A stretch of 41,373 nucleotides of DNA from positions 1-41,373 of the IMG/VR virus record IMGVR_UViG_3300007238_000001. One strand, written 5' to 3'. Every line of letters begins with the position of its first letter. Position 1 is the first letter of the stretch. This stretch comes from a virus. This document shows positions 1 through 6,130 of this stretch, in pieces. The notes beneath the pieces were generated by a model that was not told the origin of the DNA, did not search any database, and was given only the letters and a program-made list of their open reading frames with translations. A program made the translations under genes and the position numbers.

Positions 1-99
1 AAACGCATGACGTTAGGGCGAATCAAAGGGTGCCTTACCGTGTCGCAACTGGAGGCTTTTGCGGCGTATTGCAATCGGAACGACATACAAGATACGGAC
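1..99. repeat. terminal redundancy, left copy (circular contig overlap)
   Basis: Bases 1-99 are identical to bases 41275-41373. Both copies lie in the same frame of the same small gene, so joining them restores one uninterrupted reading frame. This is the signature of a circular, or circularly permuted, genome whose assembly ends overlap. An odd-length overlap of 99 would also fit an assembler k-mer. The unique length is 41,274 bp. Confidence 0.95.
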
Positions 100-144
100 G
101 TGTTTGAGGCGATCTCAGAGCGCAAAGCGGAGTTAGAAGGATAG
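1..144 (+). CDS. small hypothetical protein, C-terminal part (gene crosses the contig join)
   Basis: Frame 1 is open from the first base to the TAG at 142-144. After circularisation it continues the frame that starts at 41176, giving a 71-residue protein. The C-terminal part ends in a charged helix (motif VFEAISERKAEL). No family is recognised. It is the last gene of the chain following the methyltransferase, and a new promoter seems to lie just downstream. Confidence 0.8.
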   Translation, partial: KRMTLGRIKGCLTVSQLEAFAAYCNRNDIQDTDVFEAISERKAELEG

Positions 145-156
145 GCCGCTACCCAT

Positions 157-187
157 AGGTTTATTGTCTATACTAACTATGCTATAA
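157..187 (+). promoter_or_regulatory. AT-rich promoter region for the left small-gene chain
   Basis: The 48-nt gap between the stop at 144 and the ATG at 193 holds TTTATT (160-165) and CTATAC (168-173). TTTATT lies about 30 nt before the ATG, the usual TATA distance for a leaderless haloarchaeal transcript. This is inference from position and composition only. Confidence 0.45.
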
Positions 188-192
188 CTGGA

Positions 193-318
193 ATGGACGT
201 AACAACCATTCAATGCGGGAAGCAGACCCGTGACAAGTTGCGGGAGTATCGGGACGAGAACGGGTTTCAGAATTATAACGAAGCACTCAGTTCGCTCTTG
301 CAGCGGGTGGAAGAATGA
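193..318 (+). CDS. 41-residue ribbon-helix-helix-like protein
   Basis: Starts at the first ATG after an AT-rich promoter and ends at TGA 316-318, overlapping the next ATG. The N-terminal strand VTTIQCGKQT followed by a charged helix and a second helix ending SSLLQRVEE resembles the short VapB/CopG-like ribbon-helix-helix proteins of haloarchaea. It is first in its chain, a good place for an autoregulator. The family call is by pattern only. Confidence 0.7.
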   Translation: MDVTTIQCGKQTRDKLREYRDENGFQNYNEALSSLLQRVEE

Positions 319-425
319 AAGTCTTAGACGAACACGGCAACTACGGCGCAGTCGTTCGATTCACAAGCAACGAGTGGGAGGCATTTCAGACGTTTGTAGA
401 CGGATACGACGGTGATTCGGAATGA
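315..425 (+). CDS. 36-residue hypothetical protein
   Basis: Starts inside the stop of the upstream gene (ATGA overlap at 315) and its own TGA overlaps the next ATG at 422, so it is translationally coupled on both sides. The product is a short beta-alpha unit with the motif VVRFTSNEWEAFQTFVDGY and an acidic end. No function recognised. Confidence 0.65.
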   Translation: MKVLDEHGNYGAVVRFTSNEWEAFQTFVDGYDGDSE

Positions 426-814
426 ACAAATACGACATTTACGTTGGTGACAACATCAACACGGTCAGTCTGTGGGTGCGAAGGGACGGCAAGGAATACC
501 CGATTTACGCAAACACACGCGGGCAATGTGAGTGGTATAGCCATGACGCCGACGTGTACGAAAACACGGACACGGTTGGCCTCTCGGATGCCTTTGTCGA
601 GTGGTTGGCACACTACCATAAGGTGCTAAACGGGTTGTATGAGTCGGATAGTATGTTCCTCGCCGACAGGATTGAAGAGAACGAACCCGAGACTGAACCA
701 GAGTGGTATGAGGTGGAAATCTTGAATGTGATTAACGATCCGGGCATGACGCCCGAGCAAGAGGAGTTGCTTGCATGGGCGTATGAGCAAGTTGAAGGTG
801 AAGACAATGAGTAA
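422..814 (+). CDS. acidic hypothetical protein, 130 aa
   Basis: Coupled by ATGA to the gene before it. The acidic protein has a beta-rich first half containing YDIYVGDNINTVSLWVRRDG and a glutamate-rich end (EQVEGEDNE). No family recognised. The high acidity is typical of cytoplasmic proteins of salt-in halophiles and their viruses. Confidence 0.8.
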   Translation: MNKYDIYVGDNINTVSLWVRRDGKEYPIYANTRGQCEWYSHDADVYENTDTVGLSDAFVEWLAHYHKVLNGLYESDSMFLADRIEENEPETEPEWYEVEILNVINDPGMTPEQEELLAWAYEQVEGEDNE

Positions 815-1145
815 CAACACCCTCCCATTTTCCCATAGCGATTACGACAAGCTCACACACCCGGTGTTTCCAACCATTCGAAGACGGGACAAATACGGCG
901 ACGTTGGAACGATTAACGACGTTGAGGTTGGAGACTACGGGAATAGAGAGGTAATCGGACAAGCGGAGATAATCGCCAAAGAGACAGTTACTTTGGACGA
1001 CTTGTCGGACGAATTGTTCATGTGGGATACGGACAGTGAGAGTGTTTCCGAGGCGACTGAATCAATTAACGAGTTTTATCAAAATCCGATTGAACCGGAC
1101 GAAGAACTTACGATGTACTGGAACAAATGGGTTGATCAGGAATGA
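807..1145 (+). CDS. ASCH/PUA-like domain protein
   Basis: The ATG at 807 overlaps the previous stop; an upstream GTG/ATG is unlikely because the chain uses tight overlaps. The 112-residue product has an N-terminal HPVFPTIRRRDKYGDVG segment, a central beta core with GQAEIIAKETV, then LDDLSDELFMWD and a C-terminal EELTMYWNKW. This layout resembles small ASCH (PUA-like) domains, which bind RNA or modified nucleotides and are common in haloarchaeal viruses. The catalytic or binding role here is not known. Confidence 0.75.
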   Translation: MSNNTLPFSHSDYDKLTHPVFPTIRRRDKYGDVGTINDVEVGDYGNREVIGQAEIIAKETVTLDDLSDELFMWDTDSESVSEATESINEFYQNPIEPDEELTMYWNKWVDQE

Positions 1146-1297
1146 GTGACGTAACAATCACACAGACGAAAAACGGGACGGCACGAGAAACAGAGATAGA
1201 TGATCCTGGGTTTGTTGATGTGTTGCTCAATGTGAATGAGGTGTCGGTTGACGGGGAGATATTCACGGACGTAACACAGGTGAGTTTCAAAGAATGA
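1142..1297 (+). CDS. 51-residue hypothetical protein
   Basis: Begins with ATGAGTGAC overlapping the previous TGA and ends at 1295-1297 inside the next ATGA. It is a short acidic beta-rich peptide (DVTITQTKNGTARE at the start, GEIFTDVTQVSFKE at the end). No family recognised. Confidence 0.65.
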   Translation: MSDVTITQTKNGTARETEIDDPGFVDVLLNVNEVSVDGEIFTDVTQVSFKE

Positions 1298-1509
1298 GTG
1301 AGAACATAATTCACGTCACGGTGACGGGTGGCACAGAAGACGACATGAAAGAAATTCGGCGATTTATGGAAGACGCGCTTGAAGACTACGATGGACACGG
1401 CAAGATCATCGTGTCGGATGAAAATCTCGAAATCACCGAACTACCATCATTAGACGACTACGCGGATGAATTGGCTGAGAGGGTGGCTGAACGGGTGAAT
1501 GGAGAATGA
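1294..1509 (+). CDS. 71-residue acidic hypothetical protein
   Basis: ATGA-coupled on both sides. It starts with a beta strand (ENIIHVTVTGG), continues with a helix (DMKEIRRFMEDALEDY) and ends in an acidic amphipathic helix (LAERVAERVNGE). It may be a small beta-alpha-beta binding domain. No function recognised. Confidence 0.7.
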   Translation: MSENIIHVTVTGGTEDDMKEIRRFMEDALEDYDGHGKIIVSDENLEITELPSLDDYADELAERVAERVNGE

Positions 1510-1691
1510 CGACTAAGTACCCGTGGGACGACCAAGAAGAAACAAAACCAGTCGATAGCGCCGGGTGTGAATGGGGAGAGATAGAGCGTCCGGCAGAAAT
1601 CTACATGACGAAACACGCGGTGGAACTCAAAGTTGACACGAACGCATGGATGGCAAGTGAAACGCCGGTTGATCTGGAGGCGAATCGATGA
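1506..1691 (+). CDS. 61-residue hypothetical protein
   Basis: ATGA-coupled. Its acidic, tryptophan-containing product (motif KYPWDDQEET, then CEWGEIERPAEIYMTKHAVE) matches no known family by eye. Frame continuity and overlap with both neighbours support it. Confidence 0.65.
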   Translation: MTTKYPWDDQEETKPVDSAGCEWGEIERPAEIYMTKHAVELKVDTNAWMASETPVDLEANR

Positions 1692-2071
1692 TTAACCCAC
1701 TCAATTGGTTCAGAGACAGCACAGACGACGCACAGAGCAACGTGAACGAACTTGAACTGGAACAAGTCGAATGGTATGAAGAAACAGAACAAACACATGA
1801 GATCGTGACAGAGCGCCTTGTGTGGCCTGGTGGCGCAGAACGTGAGATTGAACACTGCCCGCAGAACAGTATGTATCCCGACCAGTACCATGATATTGAC
1901 GGGTATCAGATAGTGCAAATAGAAGCACGACCGGCTTACACGGAAGAAAAAGCCCGTGAGGAGGTCACGCGGACAGAAGAGAGACGCCGGACAGCGTTTG
2001 TGTATGGTAGTATTCCAGGCGGTGTTGAGAAGACGGGGAGAACAAAGACAGTGCATGAGGTGTTAGAATGA
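1688..2071 (+). CDS. 127-residue acidic hypothetical protein
   Basis: ATGA-coupled to both neighbours. The N-terminus (MINPLNWFRDSTDDAQ) is followed by a glutamate-rich stretch, a possible beta domain around VWPGGAEREIEHCP, and a charged C-terminal helix rich in E and R. No family recognised. Confidence 0.7.
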   Translation: MINPLNWFRDSTDDAQSNVNELELEQVEWYEETEQTHEIVTERLVWPGGAEREIEHCPQNSMYPDQYHDIDGYQIVQIEARPAYTEEKAREEVTRTEERRRTAFVYGSIPGGVEKTGRTKTVHEVLE

Positions 2072-2322
2072 CTGACGACAACACAGAAATCAAACGCACA
2101 GAGTGGTCACAAGGCGCGTTTATCGAAGTGTGGGAAGACGACGAACAACAGGCCGCAATCCCTGAAGGTGAAGCACAACGAATTGGTGAAGCGGCTGGTA
2201 TGGTCCCCGTGTCGGAGTTGGAAGCCTTGGCCGACGAGTGGTACACAAAAAATACAACTGGAAAGTTCGGTCACGCGGCAAAGGAACTCCGCGAGTTGAT
2301 CGCAGAACACAAAGATGACTAA
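2068..2322 (+). CDS. 84-residue hypothetical protein
   Basis: ATGA-coupled. The product contains GMVPVSELEALADEWY followed by HAAKELRELIAEHKDD. Short cargo proteins with a VPVSELEALADEW segment are seen in many haloarchaeal viruses and proviruses, so this is probably a conserved small protein. Its function is unknown. Confidence 0.75.
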   Translation: MTDDNTEIKRTEWSQGAFIEVWEDDEQQAAIPEGEAQRIGEAAGMVPVSELEALADEWYTKNTTGKFGHAAKELRELIAEHKDD

Positions 2323-2671
2323 AGACATACTACACACACTTGACTTTGTAGAAAAAGACGAATACGAGCAAGAAAAGTACCCTGAATACGTCTTCACCAC
2401 AACCTCGGATGTAGCGTTACCAATCCCGTCAGAAGGTGAGTTAGTATCATTCGGGTGGCATACTGAAAATGGTGAGCGCGTAGAGCGTGTAGACCTACAT
2501 GAAGCTGGGCGGTCGTCAAGCGACGTTGGATATGAACGGTCACAAACGTACAAGGTTGTGAATGTGGAAAACCACTATCACATGGCGCAACAAACAGCAG
2601 ATGGAAAGTTAGCCGTAAATCGGAACGAAGTCGGCACAACGGTAATAATCGCAGAACACACCCATGAGTGA
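2315..2671 (+). CDS. 118-residue hypothetical protein
   Basis: Overlaps the previous gene by 8 nt and the next by 8 nt. The product looks beta-rich: LPIPSEGELVSFGWH, then TYKVVNVENHYHM, then TTVIIAEHTHE. The same short ending (AEHTHE) is seen in the next gene, suggesting local duplication of the junction sequence. No function recognised. Confidence 0.7.
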   Translation: MTKDILHTLDFVEKDEYEQEKYPEYVFTTTSDVALPIPSEGELVSFGWHTENGERVERVDLHEAGRSSSDVGYERSQTYKVVNVENHYHMAQQTADGKLAVNRNEVGTTVIIAEHTHE

Positions 2672-2870
2672 CGGAATTGAAATCATCGTGCAAATCCGAG
2701 CGAAGAACACAGAGACGAGAAAAGACGTTCCAACCTACTACACCCAAGAGGAAACACTGAGTGAAACGTATCTAAGCGAATACGACACAGAAAGTGTAGT
2801 TGAGGCCGCTATGGAAACACCTGTAAGGAAAGTCGTCGCGGAGTATATGGCAGAACACACCCATGAGTAA
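2664..2870 (+). CDS. 68-residue hypothetical protein
   Basis: Starts ATGAGTGAC inside the upstream stop region. The N-terminal strand IEIIVQIRAKNTE and C-terminal MAEHTHE suggest a small beta-alpha protein. It shares the last residues AEHTHE, and nearly the same DNA, with the gene just upstream. No family recognised. Confidence 0.65.
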   Translation: MSDGIEIIVQIRAKNTETRKDVPTYYTQEETLSETYLSEYDTESVVEAAMETPVRKVVAEYMAEHTHE

Positions 2871-3174
2871 GAAAGCACGGCGCCGGCAGATAATGGAAGC
2901 GGTTGGATACCCGAACAAGCGTGTCACTTACGTGAACGACGACGGCGACTTCACGTATGATCGTTCGGGCGACTTGCTAAAAGAAGAATTGAAAGAGTTG
3001 ATGAAAGAACTTGATATGTGGTCACCACACTACAAGACACAACACAAGAAAGCGTGGCGGGGGCATATCCGCGACGAACTTGGATTACCGTATGATTCAC
3101 AAATGGGTTGGGAACGATTCGACAAGCACGAACTACATGAAATATGGCTGGAGGTGAACGACGATGCCGGGTGA
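2863..3174 (+). CDS. 103-residue basic/acidic mixed hypothetical protein
   Basis: Overlaps both neighbours. Unlike most of the chain it begins with a basic patch (KKARRRQIMEAVGY), followed by a lysine/glutamate helix (LLKEELKELMKELDMW) and an aromatic end (MGWERFDKHELHEIWLEV). The basic start may contact nucleic acid, but that is a guess. No family recognised. Confidence 0.7.
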   Translation: MSKKARRRQIMEAVGYPNKRVTYVNDDGDFTYDRSGDLLKEELKELMKELDMWSPHYKTQHKKAWRGHIRDELGLPYDSQMGWERFDKHELHEIWLEVNDDAG

Positions 3175-3292
3175 GTGTTGGAACTGTGGGCAGTGGCTTT
3201 CGGGTGGCGAACTGCTGGAAGGCTACTGCTGGAACTGCAAACACGGCGTTCGCCCGAAGGACGGCGGGTATCCGGGTGATTTGGATGAGTGA
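3164..3292 (+). CDS. 42-residue zinc-ribbon microprotein
   Basis: ATG at 3164 overlaps the previous gene and the TGA at 3290-3292 overlaps the next start. Two CxxC pairs (CWNCGQW and CWNCKHG) separated by 15 residues make a minimal zinc ribbon occupying almost the whole protein. It is one of many such proteins in this genome. Role unknown; DNA, RNA or protein binding are all possible. Confidence 0.75.
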   Translation: MPGECWNCGQWLSGGELLEGYCWNCKHGVRPKDGGYPGDLDE

Positions 3293-3434
3293 CCACAGTA
3301 TGCCCGAGAGTTTAGTCGAGAAACACGGCCCGTTTTGTGACTATTGCGGGTTGCCACACGACAGCCATCCGGTTGAGTATAGCCCGATGAATGAGAAAGA
3401 CGGGTATCTATGCGAGGAACCAAAAGATGAGTGA
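3285..3434 (+). CDS. 49-residue zinc-binding microprotein
   Basis: The ATG at 3285 (MSDHSMPESL) overlaps the preceding stop; longer readings from further upstream enter another frame. The motif FCDYCGLPHDSHPVEY followed by LCEEP gives three cysteines and histidines for a small zinc site. Function unknown. Confidence 0.7.
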   Translation: MSDHSMPESLVEKHGPFCDYCGLPHDSHPVEYSPMNEKDGYLCEEPKDE

Positions 3435-3648
3435 CAAATACGCCCGAATAGAACCATTCGAGAGAGATTTAGAGTGTGAACACAGAGACAACCCTAACCC
3501 ACCAACAGGCGACTTAGAACCATGCACGTTAAAAGCGGAATACGCAATTGCAACACCACTCTGGAGCGACGAAACGCGAACGCGGTATTGCTCAATCCAT
3601 GTGTGGGATGCATTAGAGCGACAGGTTGAAAAACTACAATCAGAGTAA
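3427..3648 (+). CDS. 73-residue Cys/His protein, last gene of the left chain
   Basis: Start chosen at 3427 (MSDKYARIEP) because it overlaps the previous TGA. Conserved-looking Cys/His positions (ECEHRD, EPCTLKAEY, RYCSIHVWD) fit a C/H zinc knuckle. It is followed by non-coding DNA, so it probably ends the transcript that starts near 193. Confidence 0.7.
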   Translation: MSDKYARIEPFERDLECEHRDNPNPPTGDLEPCTLKAEYAIATPLWSDETRTRYCSIHVWDALERQVEKLQSE

Positions 3649-3664
3649 ACTATAAGTGAATTGT
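3646..3664 (+). promoter_or_regulatory. possible promoter for the 3.7-kb RNA region
   Basis: Immediately after the stop at 3648 the sequence AAACTATAAGTGAATTG gives a TATA-like core (CTATAAG, 3650-3656). It is placed to drive the non-coding stretch holding the hairpin (3743-3785) and the tRNA-like gene. Weak evidence, from sequence composition only. Confidence 0.3.
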
Positions 3665-3742
3665 TTGTGTAGGAGTAACAGGCGACACGATGGCCCAACA
3701 CACGGGGATGGTTGCATAGATTCACCTCTGGCGATACACCTC

Positions 3743-3785
3743 GTCACACCGTGGCTGAGACTCCCCACTCGGTGCGCGGTGTGAC
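3743..3785 (+). ncRNA. stem-loop in the non-coding stretch, possible small RNA
   Basis: GTCACACCG (3743-3751) and CGGTGTGAC (3777-3785) form a perfect 9-bp stem around a 25-nt loop. The loop contains GGCTGAGAC and a second short pairing. No protein-like frame covers the stretch 3649-3820. It could be a terminator for the left chain, a processing element for the downstream tRNA or part of a small RNA. No run of T follows it. Confidence 0.35.
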
Positions 3786-3786
3786 A

Positions 3787-3800
3787 ACTACTAAGTGCCC
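3787..3800 (+). repeat. 14-bp direct repeat, copy 1, flanking the tRNA-like gene
   Basis: ACTACTAAGTGCCC occurs here and again, exactly, at 3982-3995. The two copies bracket the tRNA-like gene at 3821-3972. Confidence 0.85.
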
Positions 3801-3820
3801 CGAAGATAATACACAATTGA

Positions 3821-3972
3821 AGGGCCATAGTGTAGTCTGGTCCAGCATGGTCGTCTGACACGTCGCACAGTGAAATGATGCCCGTGGCCGGGTGTTAGAA
3901 AGCGTACCGGTGTGCTCGGCGTTAGGCGCGCAAAGATGATCGACGAGGGTTCAAATCCCTTTGGCCCTACCA
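3821..3972 (+). tRNA. intron-containing tRNA-like gene, anticodon uncertain (GAC Val or GAA Phe)
   Basis: The 5' segment AGGGCCA (3821-3827) pairs perfectly, 7 of 7, with TGGCCCT (3962-3968), followed by A73 and an encoded CCA (3969-3972). The T arm is GAGGG-TTCAAAT-CCCTT (3945-3961). The D arm is GTGT (3830-3833) with GCAT (3845-3848), and its loop contains GG. The anticodon stem GTCGT (3850-3854) pairs with ATGAT (3936-3940), partly by G-U. Between them lie about 81 nt instead of 7, so a large intron of about 74 nt is implied. With the canonical 37/38 position the anticodon reads GAC (Val). A shifted boundary gives GAA (Phe). A clean bulge-helix-bulge was not found by eye. Confidence 0.7.
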
Positions 3973-3981
3973 GCCACCCTT

Positions 3982-3995
3982 ACTACTAAGTGCCC
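3982..3995 (+). repeat. 14-bp direct repeat, copy 2
   Basis: Exact second copy of ACTACTAAGTGCCC, nine bases after the CCA end of the tRNA-like gene and 195 bp from copy 1. Confidence 0.85.
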
Positions 3996-4013
3996 ATAGG
4001 AGAATCTAAACCC

Positions 4014-4178
4014 ATGAATCGAACTTTCAGGGGGCACAGATCGCACCTCAAGGATAGATGTTCGGCGTGCGGCAGCTTCCTTCCAGAGAACACCGACAAG
4101 AGGCTACTCTGTCCAAATTGCGGGCGGGGTATCTTTCGGTGGGTTGGCGCAAGCACAGAAAGAACTAAGGCAGAGTAA
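4014..4178 (+). CDS. 54-residue zinc-ribbon protein
   Basis: The ATG at 4014 is preceded at 3998 by AGGAG, a possible ribosome binding site; an in-frame GTG at 3990 overlaps the direct repeat and is less likely. Two CxxC pairs (CSACGSF and CPNCGRG) form a zinc ribbon in a basic N-terminal context (MNRTFRGHRSHLKDR). The protein is less acidic than its neighbours, which would suit nucleic-acid binding. Function unknown. Confidence 0.65.
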   Translation: MNRTFRGHRSHLKDRCSACGSFLPENTDKRLLCPNCGRGIFRWVGASTERTKAE

Positions 4179-4192
4179 CAATATACACGAGA
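4179..4192 (+). promoter_or_regulatory. TATA-like box before the 4.2-4.9 kb gene
   Basis: ATATAC at 4181-4186, in an A-rich context, lies about 29 nt before an in-frame ATG at 4213. It could start a leaderless transcript there, or a 45-nt leader to the ATG at 4258. Inference only. Confidence 0.35.
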
Positions 4193-4257
4193 TAAGACAG
4201 CACCGTCGTCTCATGGAAGATACCGTGGGACGGATTAGCCTTGCCTTTCGTGTTTTA

Positions 4258-4899
4258 ATGTCCACAACAACACAACCCAAAACCGGAACGTGTTACGAAT
4301 GTGGCGAGTCGTTTGAATTACCCAACACGTTCGATGAGGTATGTTCAGAAACGTGTTATTATCAACGAAAGGGCGAATCGGCGCTGAATTTGTTACGCTA
4401 CGATCACAGACTATGCACCTGTGGCCGGCGACTCAAAGAAACCCATTGCCCATCAGATGATTGGAAACGACTCCGAAGCTCCGCGTATGAGACAGTCCTT
4501 GAACATGGTGGGGAGTTACACAACGTCGATGGGAAGTTAGCCCTTGACGCAACACAAGCCAGCGAGAGACGCCCAAGTGCTACCGACGCCGTGATTGGGT
4601 TTCAGAGTCGCACACATAACGCTGAAACCGTCGAGAAGGAATTTCAAGGCCCGGATCAGTACATCCGCATTTACCGAACTGGGACGGGTTGTGAGTGCGG
4701 CATAACGGACACACGGGAGAAAGATGATGCGTTGCATAGTGTGGAATTAGCGACAGTCTTAGCGAATTACGTCAAGCGGTTTCGAGAACTTGAACGAGAA
4801 GGACAGTTAGACCAAAAGATCGACAAGCAGACGTTTTTTGATACCTTTCGGGAGACACAGGACATAACGTTTGCACTGGGGAAGGCACTCCATGAGTAA
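4258..4899 (+). CDS. zinc-finger protein of unknown function, 213 aa
   Basis: Start set at 4258 (MSTTTQPKTG), which begins just before the first zinc motif. An in-frame ATG at 4213 with a TATA-like box 29 nt upstream is a real alternative. Cysteine pairs CYECGESF and CSETCYYQ near the N-terminus form one zinc site; CTCGRRLKETHCP forms a second. The rest is mixed alpha/beta with a later CECGITDTRE motif and a helical C-terminus. No enzyme signature was seen, so it is probably a nucleic-acid or protein-binding factor. Confidence 0.7.
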   Translation: MSTTTQPKTGTCYECGESFELPNTFDEVCSETCYYQRKGESALNLLRYDHRLCTCGRRLKETHCPSDDWKRLRSSAYETVLEHGGELHNVDGKLALDATQASERRPSATDAVIGFQSRTHNAETVEKEFQGPDQYIRIYRTGTGCECGITDTREKDDALHSVELATVLANYVKRFRELEREGQLDQKIDKQTFFDTFRETQDITFALGKALHE

Positions 4900-4901
4900 C
4901 T

Positions 4902-5162
4902 ATGGCAGTCAGTAAAGGCCACGTTGGGCACTATCAACGGCTTTTATCGTCGGTTTATGATGAAATGAACGAGCGTAAATGGCTGATCCTTTCAGACTTT
5001 CTCATTTCAGCAGCCATCCTGTATTTAGTCTTTGTAAACCAAGTCGGTGGGGGGATTGGCGTGGTTATCGTTGGGATTATTCAAACACTGTCTGTGTCCG
5101 AGTTATATGAAGCCTATCGGAGAGTCCAAGTCAAAAACCGGAATGAGATAACAGAGAATTAA
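4902..5162 (+). CDS. small membrane protein, 86 aa, two transmembrane segments
   Basis: Starts two bases after the upstream stop. A hydrophilic N-terminal helix (about residues 1-28) is followed by two hydrophobic segments, roughly 29-46 (LILSDFLISAAILYLVFV) and 49-64 (GGIGVVIVGIIQTL), and a charged C-terminus. It sits next to a second two-segment protein, so the pair may form a membrane complex. A holin-like role is possible but not shown. Confidence 0.7.
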   Translation: MAVSKGHVGHYQRLLSSVYDEMNERKWLILSDFLISAAILYLVFVNQVGGGIGVVIVGIIQTLSVSELYEAYRRVQVKNRNEITEN

Positions 5163-5163
5163 G

Positions 5164-5391
5164 ATGAACATTGATCCAGACAAACTCACCGATTACGTGG
5201 CGATCTTCATCTCCACAGGGGTCACAGTCTCAATTTGGGGGTTATTTTTATACGATTACTTATACCTGCCCCCGATTGGAGCAGTCCCCTCGTGGTTGAT
5301 GTACGCCGCAATTGTAATGACATTAGTGTCGGCGATTACGCTGTTTGGGTTTGAGAAAGTGAGTAAAGCGATTGACTTGAAAACACAATAA
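5164..5391 (+). CDS. small membrane protein, 75 aa, two transmembrane segments
   Basis: Follows the previous membrane gene with a 1-nt gap. Hydrophobic segments lie at about residues 12-30 (starting AIFISTGVTVSIWGLF) and 41-62 (MYAAIVMTLVSAITLFGF). The paired arrangement resembles two-component membrane modules seen in many viruses. No family recognised. Confidence 0.7.
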   Translation: MNIDPDKLTDYVAIFISTGVTVSIWGLFLYDYLYLPPIGAVPSWLMYAAIVMTLVSAITLFGFEKVSKAIDLKTQ

Positions 5392-5393
5392 CT

Positions 5394-5729
5394 ATGAGTG
5401 ACCTGATCTACGCACCCCAACACGAACGCAATATCAGCGAACTTGGACAAGCCTATATCATCGAAGGTGTGGCTTACGACCCACTCAAGATGTCGTTTCT
5501 GTGCAATTACGACGACGATGTACGTGTGTTTTGTAAGTCGTGTGAGTGGGAAACGACAGTAAAAGAACTCCCCGAAGATAGTGGGAGAGTCCAACCAGAT
5601 ATGTGCCCGGAGTGTGCGAAAAACGATGAATTAGGTTTTGTAAGAAGTCGCCCGGAGAGTAAGATTAGACGTAGCCCTGACGAAACACTTGAAAACAACA
5701 CAAGCGCCGAAAACGCCTTTGAACTATGA
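5394..5729 (+). CDS. 111-residue zinc-ribbon protein
   Basis: Starts ATGAGTGAC two bases after the previous stop. CKSCEWE and CPECAKN, about 26 residues apart in the middle of the protein, make a zinc ribbon. The C-terminus is acidic and probably disordered. It is ATGA-coupled to the next gene. Function unknown. Confidence 0.7.
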   Translation: MSDLIYAPQHERNISELGQAYIIEGVAYDPLKMSFLCNYDDDVRVFCKSCEWETTVKELPEDSGRVQPDMCPECAKNDELGFVRSRPESKIRRSPDETLENNTSAENAFEL

Positions 5730-5884
5730 GTAAAGCAGACTTGTTTATTGAAGGCTATCATAGTGGAAGCGTTATTTGTGACGGCTGCAACACCGAGATT
5801 GACCTGTCCGATGCCGAGAATCTGATTCAAGCAAAGCGAACGTGGAATACCCATATCCGCCATGAGTGCCGAAGTAAGAACTAA
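5726..5884 (+). CDS. 52-residue zinc-finger microprotein
   Basis: ATGA overlap with the upstream gene. ICDGCNTEIDLSD followed by HIRHEC supplies two cysteines and then histidines and a cysteine, a compact C/H zinc finger typical of small haloviral proteins. It overlaps the next gene by 23 nt in another frame. Confidence 0.7.
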   Translation: MSKADLFIEGYHSGSVICDGCNTEIDLSDAENLIQAKRTWNTHIRHECRSKN

Positions 5885-6077
5885 GGCCCACCCGTGTGTT
5901 GTGCGTGGTATGATCGAATCAATTACCAACGATCCAGACGCACCCGAATGGGCCGCTAAGAAATGCGACTGTGGCGCGTACCTTGAAGAAGACGCTATTA
6001 CACACCCATACGACGACGAACGGTTTTGCGAAGGCTGTCACGGTGCAATACAAGCGTGTAGAAGCCGTGTAGAATAG
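5862..6077 (+). CDS. 71-residue zinc-ribbon protein
   Basis: Starts ATGAGTGCC inside the end of the preceding gene. KCDCGAYLEED and FCEGCHGA provide two CxC/CxxC pairs for one zinc. It is the last gene before the small terminase; 53 nt separate them. Function unknown. Confidence 0.65.
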   Translation: MSAEVRTKAHPCVVRGMIESITNDPDAPEWAAKKCDCGAYLEEDAITHPYDDERFCEGCHGAIQACRSRVE

Positions 6078-6130
6078 CGTCTGTGCGGCGTTGTGAGTCG
6101 GTTGAGTAAAACACCACATGAGTGTATCCT

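Noticed and set aside
4144-4257. Longer TTG start for the 4.3-4.9 kb zinc protein
   Set aside because: It would overlap the previous gene with a basic, low-quality segment. The ATG at 4258, or 4213 with its TATA-like box, is better.
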